From a virus: 39,299 bases of DNA. Shown here one piece after another: positions 29,893-37,050 of this stretch. A program made the position numbers and the translations under genes. Location of the stretch: IMG/VR virus record IMGVR_UViG_3300037247_000531, positions 1 through 39,299 of that record. One strand, given 5' to 3'. Position 1 is the stretch's first letter. Every line of letters begins with the position of its first letter. Below the pieces are notes generated by a model. The model did not search any database, was not told the DNA's origin, and saw nothing but the letters and a program-made list of their open reading frames with translations.

Positions 29893-30131
29893 TCTCCGCC
29901 CTTTCGTTTGGCTGCGTCGTAAGCTCCAATCGCGCGTTTTGCTACTCCGTCCTCACCACACCGCGACCGGAGTATTTCCGCAACATAGTTTGCTGCCTTC
30001 TCCACCTCCCGTAGCCTCCGGCACTCGGCTATGAGGGCAGCAAACTCTTTTGGCAGACAGCAATTTCGCGAGCACGGGCCATGGGTGATGCAGTTGTGCG
30101 CTTGCAGTTTGTCTAGGTCGAGATCAACCAT
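29889..30131 (-). CDS. Small cysteine-rich protein
   Basis: An 80-residue protein; ATG 30131 overlaps the previous stop (TGATG), and GTG 30134 is an alternative. HNCITHGPCSRNCC near the N-terminus suggests a metal site, followed by helices. Its 3' end contains the 19-bp boundary repeat also present at the end of the MazG-like gene (AAKRKG peptide). Confidence 0.65.
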   Translation of the reverse strand: MVDLDLDKLQAHNCITHGPCSRNCCLPKEFAALIAECRRLREVEKAANYVAEILRSRCGEDGVAKRAIGAYDAAKRKGGE

Positions 30132-30490
30132 CACCCACCGCCCTTCGGGTTGAGGGCGCGCCAGGTTCTAGAATGAGTGCAGCCTACGCAATAGTCATCC
30201 TCACAGTCGGGCCCGTGCAGGGCTGCCATCGCATTCCCCGCCCTCTCAAGCGCCGCCACGCGCTCGCGGAGGGAGTCGCGCTCTTGTGTCGCATTGGCCA
30301 GGCTGGCGCCCATGACGATGTGGTCCGCAAGGGCCTGGGACAGATCTTCTACCGCCCTTTCCGCCCGCTCCCGCAACGCCACGTTCTCGGCGCGGAGCGT
30401 TTCGATCTCTCTGTTCAAGTCGCCACTTACGAATGCAAGATTATTCGCGAGCACTTCCGGCGGCATGTAGTCAGGATCGTTCTCGTTCAT
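30131..30490 (-). CDS. Coiled-coil protein with a C-terminal cysteine motif
   Basis: A 119-residue protein. Residues 20-90 are coiled coil (LNREIETLRAENVALRERAE onwards), then HGPDCEDDYCVGCTH. The layout (coiled coil then Cys cluster) matches the 29036-29596 gene. ATG 30490 follows GAGGAGGGTGACCG. Confidence 0.65.
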   Translation of the reverse strand: MNENDPDYMPPEVLANNLAFVSGDLNREIETLRAENVALRERAERAVEDLSQALADHIVMGASLANATQERDSLRERVAALERAGNAMAALHGPDCEDDYCVGCTHSRTWRALNPKGGG

Positions 30491-30493
30491 CGG

Positions 30494-31390
30494 TCACCCT
30501 CCTCGGTTTCGCGGCGGGGGAAACTCCCTGACCCGCAGATCCTCGGGCCACTCGCTCATGTCCTTGCTCACGCGGCCGTCGATATCTATTTGCTTGTAGA
30601 ACACTGCGACTCCCGCCGCCCGGCATTGCTCGGCAATGGATCGCGCCCATTCGATCTTCATCGGACGGCGATTGGGGCCGGATTCGCAGCCGACGATGAC
30701 CCAATCTACATCGAATACGCAGCCGATGACATCTATCTCAGCCAGCAACGGCTCCAAACTCAGAAACCTCACCGTGGCTGGCACGTGCGGCAGATCCTGC
30801 ATCACCCGCTCGAGGTCGGCTTGCGTTGAGGCGGAGGCGCCGGGCCAGACGTTGGGGAGGGGCCAGGAATATAGCGTGCGCTCATACTCCCCCTCTCGCA
30901 TTTTCAATCTCAACCATGCCTCATAGGACGCCTGGCCCCTAAACGAGTCGTTTTGCATCAGCAGTCGAGCCCGCTCCGGCCTCTTCGTCAAAACTTGAAA
31001 CGTGTGCTGCGGGCACGCCGCCATCACGCCAAAGACCGCCGCGATGAACTCGTCCGGCACGTCCCTGTGGAACAAATCACCCATCGAACACGCAAAGAAC
31101 TTGGTCGGCTTGCGTCGGCGCAGTGGTTCGCTCAGACGGTCGGGGTGGGTACGGACGTCGGAGAAATTGCGTGGGCGCAGGAAGGCGTCGACCCCGATGT
31201 CGACAGTGAGCTGGCCTGAGCCCTCGGCCCTCTGTGTTGCTTCGGCGGACGTGCATGGGATCATATCGCCACCATACACCCGCGGAAACAACCGCCGAGC
31301 GTAGCAGTTGTCGCAGCCAGGCATGCCCGAGTGGGTACAGCCGGTGACGACATTCCAAACTTCGTCGGTCCAAGAGATCTTCGTGCTCAT
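30494..31390 (-). CDS. DUF5131 family protein (phage Gp37/Gp68)
   Basis: A 298-residue protein matching Pfam DUF5131: TKISWTDEVWNVVTGCTHSG, then CDNCYARRL, FACSMGDLFHRDVPDEFI, LTKRPERARLL, FLSLEPLLAEID and WVIVGCESGPNRRPM. The three cysteines of the first block resemble metal or cluster ligands, and the family has a TIM-barrel look with possible radical-SAM affinity. The activity is not established. ATGA coupling. Confidence 0.9.
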   Translation of the reverse strand: MSTKISWTDEVWNVVTGCTHSGMPGCDNCYARRLFPRVYGGDMIPCTSAEATQRAEGSGQLTVDIGVDAFLRPRNFSDVRTHPDRLSEPLRRRKPTKFFACSMGDLFHRDVPDEFIAAVFGVMAACPQHTFQVLTKRPERARLLMQNDSFRGQASYEAWLRLKMREGEYERTLYSWPLPNVWPGASASTQADLERVMQDLPHVPATVRFLSLEPLLAEIDVIGCVFDVDWVIVGCESGPNRRPMKIEWARSIAEQCRAAGVAVFYKQIDIDGRVSKDMSEWPEDLRVREFPPPRNRGG

Positions 31391-31554
31391 GATTTCTCCT
31401 CATCAATCCACAAAATACGCCGCCCGGTCTTACGGTCGACGGCAAGCCGCACGTACTCGCCTCGGTATTCCGCGACTTCGTTGGTGAGCTGATAGCGATG
31501 GAATCGGCCCTTGCCGAATATGCGCTTGCGGTGTGGGGTGTTGCGTTTGCTCAT
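31387..31554 (-). CDS. Small basic protein
   Basis: A 55-residue basic protein (MSKRNTPHRKRIFGKGRFHR onwards), ATG overlapping the previous stop (ATGA). The closing GEYVRLAVDRKTGRRILW looks like a short beta hairpin, possibly nucleic-acid binding. Family not recognised. Confidence 0.65.
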   Translation of the reverse strand: MSKRNTPHRKRIFGKGRFHRYQLTNEVAEYRGEYVRLAVDRKTGRRILWIDEEKS

Positions 31555-31754
31555 GGCTTTTCCTTGGGTGGGAGGGCGGCAAAGAACGCACGGACTTGCG
31601 TGCGCAGACACTCCTCGGGAGTATTCCCGTCCCTCGGTATGTGCCAGAAAGATGGGTATCCGGTGTGCTCCCATAGGATGTATTCCGAATCGTCCACTGA
31701 AGCCTCGCGGCCAAATTCGTGTGCTACGGTTTGGATCAATTCATGCGCCGTCAT
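31551..31754 (-). CDS. Small hypothetical protein
   Basis: A 67-residue protein starting MTAHELIQTVAHEFGREASV, then WEHTGYPSFWHIP and a C-terminal helix. The start is at an ATGA overlap. Family not recognised. Confidence 0.65.
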   Translation of the reverse strand: MTAHELIQTVAHEFGREASVDDSEYILWEHTGYPSFWHIPRDGNTPEECLRTQVRAFFAALPPKEKP

Positions 31755-31876
31755 CCCTCACCTCGTATTGGGACGACCCGGCTGTCGAAACCCCGCAAGA
31801 GTTTCACCGGGCCGCCCCTGGGTGTGTCACCATTGCCTTGAGCTTGCACATGCACACCCGGCCGGCAGAATTGCAC
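31751..31876 (-). CDS. Possible 41-residue protein
   Basis: A GTG at 31876 opens a short frame with FCRPGVHVQAQGNGDTPRGG and a basic end, closing at an ATGA overlap with the next gene. No ribosome binding site is visible. Support is the frame, the coupling and the absence of any other gene in this gap. Confidence 0.35.
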   Translation of the reverse strand: MQFCRPGVHVQAQGNGDTPRGGPVKLLRGFDSRVVPIRGEG

Positions 31877-31880
31877 GGCG

Positions 31881-32030
31881 CTAGCCAAGATTGGTTCTCT
31901 CCCTGAACAGCTCAGCCAAGAAACAAACACCAAATCCGACCATGGCGATACCAGCAAAATACGGTTGCCCCGTCGCCAACACCATGGCAGATCCTATAAG
32001 CCCCGTGAGCGAACCAAGGATAGTGATCAT
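31881..32030 (-). CDS. 49-residue membrane protein
   Basis: Two hydrophobic segments (ILGSLTGLIGSAMVLATG and YFAGIAMVGFGVCFLAELF) are joined by a short loop, with a charged C-terminus. ATG 32030 overlaps the preceding stop (ATGA). Holin-like in size, but it stands far from any lysis gene. Confidence 0.65.
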   Translation of the reverse strand: MITILGSLTGLIGSAMVLATGQPYFAGIAMVGFGVCFLAELFRERTNLG

Positions 32031-32368
32031 TTCTGCTCCTCCTCGCTCTCGCTCGCCAGATCTTTGAGCGACAACCATTTGTTGTCAATGATGTGTCCGA
32101 TCCTATGCACGCACCCATGGTCATAATCGACGCGCACGTAACAACCAACGAGATCCTCCCAGTCATTGACGCCGACAGTTTCCAGTACGCCGCGGATCGC
32201 GCGCACTGCAAATTCACCACTGCCGCCGCTGCGTTTATCCAACGCATAGCCGCCAAACCCCTGCTCTGATTCACCGTAGTCAAGATGGACAAAGAACGTC
32301 AGGCATCCGTGGTCTTCAATGTCAAGCGTCGTCCCGATGATTTTCGCGTTGCTTCGTTCGATTGTCAT
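32027..32368 (-). CDS. Conserved phage hypothetical protein
   Basis: A 113-residue protein with DIEDHGCLTFFVHLDYGESE, QGFGGYALD, IRGVLETVGVNDWEDLVG, and a YVRVDYDHGCVHRIGHIIDN block. That ordered set recurs in phage accessory proteins from memory. Its beta-rich fold suggests a compact single domain. No function is known to me. Confidence 0.72.
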   Translation of the reverse strand: MTIERSNAKIIGTTLDIEDHGCLTFFVHLDYGESEQGFGGYALDKRSGGSGEFAVRAIRGVLETVGVNDWEDLVGCYVRVDYDHGCVHRIGHIIDNKWLSLKDLASESEEEQK

Positions 32369-32370
32369 GA

Positions 32371-32628
32371 CTACCCACTCCTTGCTTTCCTTCGTTTCAT
32401 CTCCGCATCCACCCTGCGGAGTCGTCGCCCCAGGGTCAGCCCCTCGCGCATCGCCGCCTCGTTAGCTTCAAATGACCCGAGATCATCGAGGCTCTGTGAT
32501 GCGGCCACGGCATCGCAGAGATCATCGTATGCTCGTCGTAATTTGTCGTCGTCCATTTCGACCAAGTCGTTCACGGCCGGCGCCGCGATCATGGTGACGA
32601 GTCGCCGCCTGTCTACATCGCTAACCAT
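32371..32628 (-). CDS. Small helical protein after the helicase
   Basis: An 85-residue helical protein (MVSDVDRRRLVTMIAAPAVN onwards), starting 1 nt after the helicase stop. Charged, with a basic C-terminus. Family not recognised. Confidence 0.65.
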   Translation of the reverse strand: MVSDVDRRRLVTMIAAPAVNDLVEMDDDKLRRAYDDLCDAVAASQSLDDLGSFEANEAAMREGLTLGRRLRRVDAEMKRRKARSG

Positions 32629-32629
32629 T

Positions 32630-34300
32630 CTATCTCGCCCTCCAAATCAAACCCCGCGCCGCACCCTTTGTCAACCCGATCGGAACGTCCGCCCCGCCCC
32701 TACGCAGGCAAGTGATCTGCTTCTCGGTCGCCGGATCGTTACGCCAGTCTGCGGCCTTCGCATGCGTGAGCAGATCCGAAGCCTGCCCCCGATCCAATCC
32801 GTCGGCAATCGGTACTTTCGCCCGCTTGAGTGCCCCGATCTGCTTCCCTGTCGGTTCGAGCTGTCGCCACCGTTCCGATTGGATCCCAGCCAAAGCTATG
32901 GCGGAGCACCGCCGGACATAATCCTCCGCCACCCCGAGGGCCAGGCTTTGGTCGACGGGTCGCGACGTGAGCGGATCTCGCGTCGGCCCGCCCACCACCT
33001 CGACTACCCAGAGATCGCCAACCGGCCGCATGATGATCGTCCCGCCCTGCCCGGCGCTCAGCGCATACTCGCCGGGCTTGCCTCCGACCCACCGAAGCGC
33101 CGACCGCACACCGGGGGCCACGCCTCGGATCTGGCGGAGCAACGCCTGGCCCCGCATCTCCAACGCGATCGACGGATCGGGCTCGCCCTTGCTCGACTCG
33201 GCCGGGGCGGCCGGGGCAAGACCGAAGATCACGGGTGCCTGCACCAATGTGTGCCGCTTGCTTGTGCCGACCAGATCCAGGATCAGGCAGTTGGCCTTCA
33301 TCGGCGCCAACCGCAGCCCACGGCCGATCATCTGGATCGCGAGGCTCTTGCTGGTGGTCGGCCTGGCCATAACGATTGCGTCGACGCCAGGGTCGTCAAA
33401 GCCCTCGGTGAGGACCATGCAATTCGCGAGCTGCCGGATCTCCCCAGCAGCAAATCGACGCAGGATGTCGCGGCGTTCGTCAATCGGCGTGGCGCCGCAT
33501 ACCCACGCGGCGTCAGATCCAAGTGCCTCGGCCACAGCTTCGGCCTGGCGAACCGACACCACGAAGATCAAAGAGCGCCTATCGGCCGCGTGCTCACGAA
33601 CAGCCGCGACGATCTCGCCCACGATGCCGGCTTCGAGCAATGCCGCATCGAGATCCGTGCCGACGAAATCGCCGTCAGCACCGATGCCGATCGCGTCCAG
33701 GTCGACATCGATCTTGCGTTGGATGATCTCGACGTCCACCAGGTAGCCCTGCTTGATCGCGTCGAGCATGTGGAGCTGGTAGACGACACGATCAAAGACC
33801 GAATTGAGCCGCGCTTGATCTGTTCGTTCGGGGGTGGCGGTCAGGCCGAGGAGGAGGGGGGCGTTGACACTATCGACAACGGTACGCCAGGAGCGTGCCG
33901 TCGCGTGGTGGCACTCATCTGCTACCACGAGATCGAAACCAGGCTTCTGTCCGCAGCCCACTCCGCCATCGCAGAGATACCGCAAGCGATTATCCCGCCA
34001 CGCCGTCTGTACGCTGGCGAATACAACGTCCCTCGCGTCGTACTCATTGCGCTCCGCCTTGACCACACCGGCCTGCGCCTCGGGCCACACCTCGGCAAGC
34101 GCACGCAGGGGCTGCTCTATCAACTCATCGCGGTGGGCAAGCCAGAGCGTGCGTGCGCCGAGCTCTTTGGCGAGGGCCAGGCCCGTGATCGTCTTCCCGG
34201 TCCCGCACGGGAGGGTCAAGAGCAAGCGCTTGTCGCCTTCGGCCACGGCCTGTCGGAAGGCGGCGATTGCGTCGCGCTGGTAGGGGCGGAGGGTGATCAT
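32630..34300 (-). CDS. Superfamily 2 DEAD/DEAH helicase
   Basis: A 556-residue protein. Motif I is LPCGTGKT ending at residue 37, motif II DECH at 128-131, motif III TATP at 154-157, and motif VI IQMIGRGLRL in the second RecA domain. The C-terminus has two copies of a TxKQIxxLxR motif with GLDRGQASDLLTHA and GLTKGAARGLI, small helical repeats also seen in other phage helicases. An unwinding role in replication or recombination is expected. ATG 34300 is preferred to TTG 34309. Confidence 0.9.
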   Translation of the reverse strand: MITLRPYQRDAIAAFRQAVAEGDKRLLLTLPCGTGKTITGLALAKELGARTLWLAHRDELIEQPLRALAEVWPEAQAGVVKAERNEYDARDVVFASVQTAWRDNRLRYLCDGGVGCGQKPGFDLVVADECHHATARSWRTVVDSVNAPLLLGLTATPERTDQARLNSVFDRVVYQLHMLDAIKQGYLVDVEIIQRKIDVDLDAIGIGADGDFVGTDLDAALLEAGIVGEIVAAVREHAADRRSLIFVVSVRQAEAVAEALGSDAAWVCGATPIDERRDILRRFAAGEIRQLANCMVLTEGFDDPGVDAIVMARPTTSKSLAIQMIGRGLRLAPMKANCLILDLVGTSKRHTLVQAPVIFGLAPAAPAESSKGEPDPSIALEMRGQALLRQIRGVAPGVRSALRWVGGKPGEYALSAGQGGTIIMRPVGDLWVVEVVGGPTRDPLTSRPVDQSLALGVAEDYVRRCSAIALAGIQSERWRQLEPTGKQIGALKRAKVPIADGLDRGQASDLLTHAKAADWRNDPATEKQITCLRRGGADVPIGLTKGAARGLIWRAR

Positions 34301-34312
34301 TTGCGTCAACCC

Positions 34313-34343
34313 ACACTCAGGCCCGGTGGCTGGGTCTGAGTGT
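34313..34343 (-). promoter_or_regulatory. Hairpin just upstream of the helicase start
   Basis: ACACTCAG (34313-34320) and CTGAGTGT (34336-34343) pair perfectly. An inner CCC/GGG stem extends this to about 12 bp with a 7-nt loop. It ends 12 nt before the helicase ATG. There is no U-run, so an mRNA structure or protein-binding site is likelier than a terminator. Confidence 0.45.
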
Positions 34344-34354
34344 CTTGTCTCCCC

Positions 34355-35188
34355 TCAGGTCTTCCTCGCCCGGATCTTGATCTTGATCTTTTTTCTGTGG
34401 TTGATGACGCGCAAAATGCCCAACCCAGCAGTTTTTTCTCCTACCGACGGAGCTGCGAGCTCGGCTTGCATGCCACATATCGCCTGGAGTAGTTTGGATT
34501 TCCCCCCCTGCTCGATCATCTTGTTGCAATGATCCTCAACGGGAATCCCATTGTCAACGAGCCAATAAAGCCCCTTTTGGATGTGGACGTGCATCGTGTT
34601 ATCGCCGACTATGTCGAGATGCACCTCCAGTGCCCGCGTTGCTACAGTCTCCTTCGTCCGCCATTGGCGCAAGAGTTGTGCGATGAATCGCACGGTTTTC
34701 GGTTGGTCGTTTTTACCGACCACCAAATCATGCGACTTCAGCCACTTGTCTACTTCGATCTCCGGCGATATTTTTGCCTTCACGGCGGCGGCGAATTTCT
34801 CGGTGGCACGCACCGGCCGACGGTGAGTATTCAACAACAAAAAAGCGTAGGCCTCATGGTCGCGACCGCGTGATGGGAAGATGATGCATGGAACTTTTAC
34901 GATATCGTCTCTGTGCTTGACCGCACACAGCCGCTGCATCCCATCTACAACAAACAACCGACCGTCTTTTCTTTTCATAACGGTCAGTGTACTGAACGCC
35001 GCCCAACTGAAGTTTGCAGCAATTCCCAGCGTGTTGGATTCTGAAACCTCGCCTCGCTGATACGCGGGATCGACCTTCAAATCCCTGATTGCTATCTGTT
35101 TGTGCAGCCCGGTATCTTCCAGTCTCGTCCAATTGTACCTTTCAATCTTCCCCACCTTGCTTGACTCGCAATTCCCTGTATCCGGCAT
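34355..35188 (-). CDS. ParB-fold (DGxxR) domain protein
   Basis: A 277-residue protein. The N-terminal half has DLKVDPAYQRGEVSESN, then RLFVVDGMQRLCAVK, the DGQ/MQRL signature of ParB/Srx-fold domains, and IIFPSRGRDHEAYAFLLLNT. The C-terminal half is helical, with a very basic end (NHRKKIKIKIRARKT). Such phage proteins act in DNA modification, regulation or partition. ATG 35188 with AAAGGTGAATGAA is chosen over GTG 35197. Confidence 0.78.
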   Translation of the reverse strand: MPDTGNCESSKVGKIERYNWTRLEDTGLHKQIAIRDLKVDPAYQRGEVSESNTLGIAANFSWAAFSTLTVMKRKDGRLFVVDGMQRLCAVKHRDDIVKVPCIIFPSRGRDHEAYAFLLLNTHRRPVRATEKFAAAVKAKISPEIEVDKWLKSHDLVVGKNDQPKTVRFIAQLLRQWRTKETVATRALEVHLDIVGDNTMHVHIQKGLYWLVDNGIPVEDHCNKMIEQGGKSKLLQAICGMQAELAAPSVGEKTAGLGILRVINHRKKIKIKIRARKT

Positions 35189-35262
35189 TTCATTCACCTT
35201 TCTAGGCCGGCTGCGTGCTGGCCAATTTGGTTAACCGAATCCTGCCACATCATCTGCTCCCA

Positions 35263-35332
35263 CACACCCCCGCCCGACCAATCGGCGCACCCGAGGAGGA
35301 CGCCAGGGCCGCGCCCGCCGGGCGGGGGTGTG
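35263..35332 (-). promoter_or_regulatory. 14-bp GC-rich inverted repeat in the pre-ParB gap
   Basis: CACACCCCCGCCCG (35263-35276) and CGGGCGGGGGTGTG (35319-35332) are perfect inverted copies 42 nt apart. The right arm can instead fold with its neighbour CGCCC (35312-35316) around a 3-nt loop, so two mutually exclusive hairpins exist. The 148-nt gap 35189-35336 also has a GGTTAACC palindrome (35229-35236) but no clear promoter. Confidence 0.55.
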
Positions 35333-35336
35333 GTTG

Positions 35337-35576
35337 TTATTGCCACTTCTGTTCGCACACAACCCCCGGCTCCACAATTTCAATCACCCGCGTGTCTGGA
35401 CACCAGGAGAATATGATCTTCCCGTTCTCTATCAAGAGAGCATCGGTTGGGCATTGGACAGAATCCACCCACGGCGATTGGGCCCATCTCGGCTTGTGCA
35501 TGGAGAGGTGAACCACGAACAACACAATCACCGCGGTTAAGCACAGGGCCGTCCAGATAGTGACGTAATTACTCAT
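35337..35576 (-). CDS. Small membrane protein with a C-terminal EIVEP motif
   Basis: A 79-residue protein; ATG 35576 overlaps the previous stop by 8 nt. One membrane span (IWTALCLTAVIVLFVVHL) is followed by WAQSPWVDSVQCPTD, and the C-terminal KIIFSWCPDTRVIEIVEPGV parallels the 21001-21264 protein. Confidence 0.7.
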   Translation of the reverse strand: MSNYVTIWTALCLTAVIVLFVVHLSMHKPRWAQSPWVDSVQCPTDALLIENGKIIFSWCPDTRVIEIVEPGVVCEQKWQ

Positions 35577-35904
35577 CCCGCCACCCATCCACCTGCACCC
35601 ACTTGCCGTCGACCTGTCGGGCGCACGGATCGCAGGCGTTGAGGCAGACCGTGCCGTCAGAGAAAACGCAGACGGACGTACCGGCCGCACCATTCAGCAC
35701 GACATCACACGTCCGGCTTGCCGTCTTGTCGGCGTGGCGGATGCAACCGTGGGCGATTGCGGCGGGCTTCTCGACCACGGGGGGCGCTGTTGATTCAGCC
35801 TCGTCCACCAGCGCAGTGATACTCGCGCCAAGAAAGACCGCGACAATCCCGAGCGCCCCCAGAAAAATCGTGATAGCCCCGAGGGCCGTGATCGTTTTCT
35901 TCAT
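35569..35904 (-). CDS. Small secreted or membrane-anchored protein
   Basis: A 111-residue protein. Residues 1-33 are a basic start plus hydrophobic stretch (KKTITALGAITIFLGALGIV then AVFLGASITAL), a signal anchor. The exported part carries six cysteines (HGCIRH, TCDVV, VCVF, VCLNACDPC), suggesting disulfides or a metal site. ATGA coupling on the upstream side. Confidence 0.7.
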   Translation of the reverse strand: MKKTITALGAITIFLGALGIVAVFLGASITALVDEAESTAPPVVEKPAAIAHGCIRHADKTASRTCDVVLNGAAGTSVCVFSDGTVCLNACDPCARQVDGKWVQVDGWRDE

Positions 35905-36125
35905 TTCGTTTTCTCCAGCTCGGCTAGTATTGCGTCGACGATGACAACGACATTCCTAGCGGTGTTGTCCCCCAACCCGCCGCCGGCAATGACCATGCCG
36001 GCCATCCACGTTCGGGTGTCCATGCCGAGGTAACAATCCGGATCCAGCCTGCCGTCGTCCTCTCGAGCGGGACTGGTTGGGAACGCCGCTTCATCACTCG
36101 TCGCCTTTCTTGCGCTCCTCGTCAA
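35901..36125 (-). CDS. Small hypothetical protein, start uncertain
   Basis: The C-terminal part reads DEAAFPTSP...LGMDTRTWMAGMVIAGGGLG and ends VVIVDAILAELEKTK, resembling a common family of small phage proteins with an RxxxAxxAL...ADAxLxELE layout. ATG 36023 is internal to the conserved part. I use TTG 36125, but an ATG at 36094 with a good AAAGG site lies one base out of frame, as if one base had been lost after it. Confidence 0.45.
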   Translation of the reverse strand: MTRSARKATSDEAAFPTSPAREDDGRLDPDCYLGMDTRTWMAGMVIAGGGLGDNTARNVVVIVDAILAELEKTK

Positions 36126-36225
36126 GGATTTCCAATATTCGATCGGTATTGACCTGTGTCGCACGTACGCCCACGGCCACCAGGGCAACCATGAGAAACA
36201 CGCCGACGATCATTACGCTCGTCAT
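36094..36225 (-). CDS. 43-residue membrane protein
   Basis: One membrane span (MTSVMIVGVFLMVALVAVGV) is followed by a charged helix (TDRILEILDEERKKGDE). ATG 36225 overlaps the preceding stop (TGATG). Function unknown. Confidence 0.65.
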   Translation of the reverse strand: MTSVMIVGVFLMVALVAVGVRATQVNTDRILEILDEERKKGDE

Positions 36226-36962
36226 CACTCCGGCCCCCCGAAGTCGGGGATGCCGTCGTCGTGCTCGCCAGCGCACTCGCCCCTGAGCGCCCCGGCGTTC
36301 GCTCCGTCGAGATTGTCGCGGATCGGCGGGCCATCCTTCACCTCCCCAGTCTTCGGATCCATCCCCTCCGGGTCGCCAGTGATCGGATCAGTCGGCCCCT
36401 CCACGTCTCCGGGATCGGCCGGTGGAGCGGCCAACGCATCCTGACGCGCCTTGTAGGCATCGCGGACGATCTTGATATCGGTTTTCGTCAGCTCGCCAGC
36501 CCTCTTCTTGATCCCCTCACTCACGCCCGTGAGCGTGTCGAGCGTTCCCGCCGCCGCGACCGCGGTCAAGATCTGCGGGACCAGCATGTCGCTCTTCTTC
36601 GGGTCGGGCTCGGTACGCGGGGGCGGAGCCTGGTTGTCGGTTCGGACGCGGGCGCCACCGACCCGACGGCCCTTGAACTGCACCTCGGGTACGAAATAGA
36701 GCGTGATCGAATGACCGGGCCACTTGGTCACGTCGGCGCCGAACAACTCGACCAGCGAGTCTTCGATCTCCGCACCGATCCGGAGCATCTTCGGTCCATC
36801 CGCGGTTGAGCATTTCGCGATGGCGATCGTCTTGCCCCAGAACTCGTGACGCGGATCGACCGATTCGATCTTGGCCTTCACGTCGCCACCCATGACATCC
36901 ACGCCACAGATGTACAACGATGGTCGCAGCGGCTTGCCTTGGTAGAATGCTTTTTGTCCCAT
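36225..36962 (-). CDS. Putative OB-like protein of the recombination module
   Basis: A 245-residue protein. ATG 36962 sits 8 nt after AGGAGG. Residues 10-105 (SLYICGVDVMGGDVKAKIES, LVELFGADVTKWPGHSITLY, VQFKGRRVGGARVR) match a phage family in which a PSKxLKAxDL domain ends in IxLY...VxAIRVR. An OB-like DNA-binding fold is plausible. A helical middle and a long acidic, proline-rich C-terminus follow; such tails occur in single-strand DNA-binding proteins. It lies directly after the exonuclease. Confidence 0.7.
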   Translation of the reverse strand: MGQKAFYQGKPLRPSLYICGVDVMGGDVKAKIESVDPRHEFWGKTIAIAKCSTADGPKMLRIGAEIEDSLVELFGADVTKWPGHSITLYFVPEVQFKGRRVGGARVRTDNQAPPPRTEPDPKKSDMLVPQILTAVAAAGTLDTLTGVSEGIKKRAGELTKTDIKIVRDAYKARQDALAAPPADPGDVEGPTDPITGDPEGMDPKTGEVKDGPPIRDNLDGANAGALRGECAGEHDDGIPDFGGPE

Positions 36963-37050
36963 TGTCTTGTCCTCCTGTGTTTGGTTATGCGGGCATCCCA
37001 CCCGCTTGGAGATTACCTGCCATCCCTAGTAGGGCGTTGCCCCCGAAACC

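Noticed and set aside
31881-32030. Two-span mini-protein as holin
   Set aside because: Size and topology fit, but no endolysin or spanin is nearby and similar tiny membrane proteins occur throughout the early region.
32285-34339. Long plus-strand open frame of 684 codons
   Set aside because: It lies antisense to the SF2 helicase, whose motifs are complete. Low-complexity Arg/Pro/His content is typical of antisense frames in GC-rich DNA.
37010-37050. GGGC-AAC-GCCC hairpin after the exonuclease gene
   Set aside because: The stem is only 4 bp with a 3-nt loop and no U-run. It is too weak to call a terminator.
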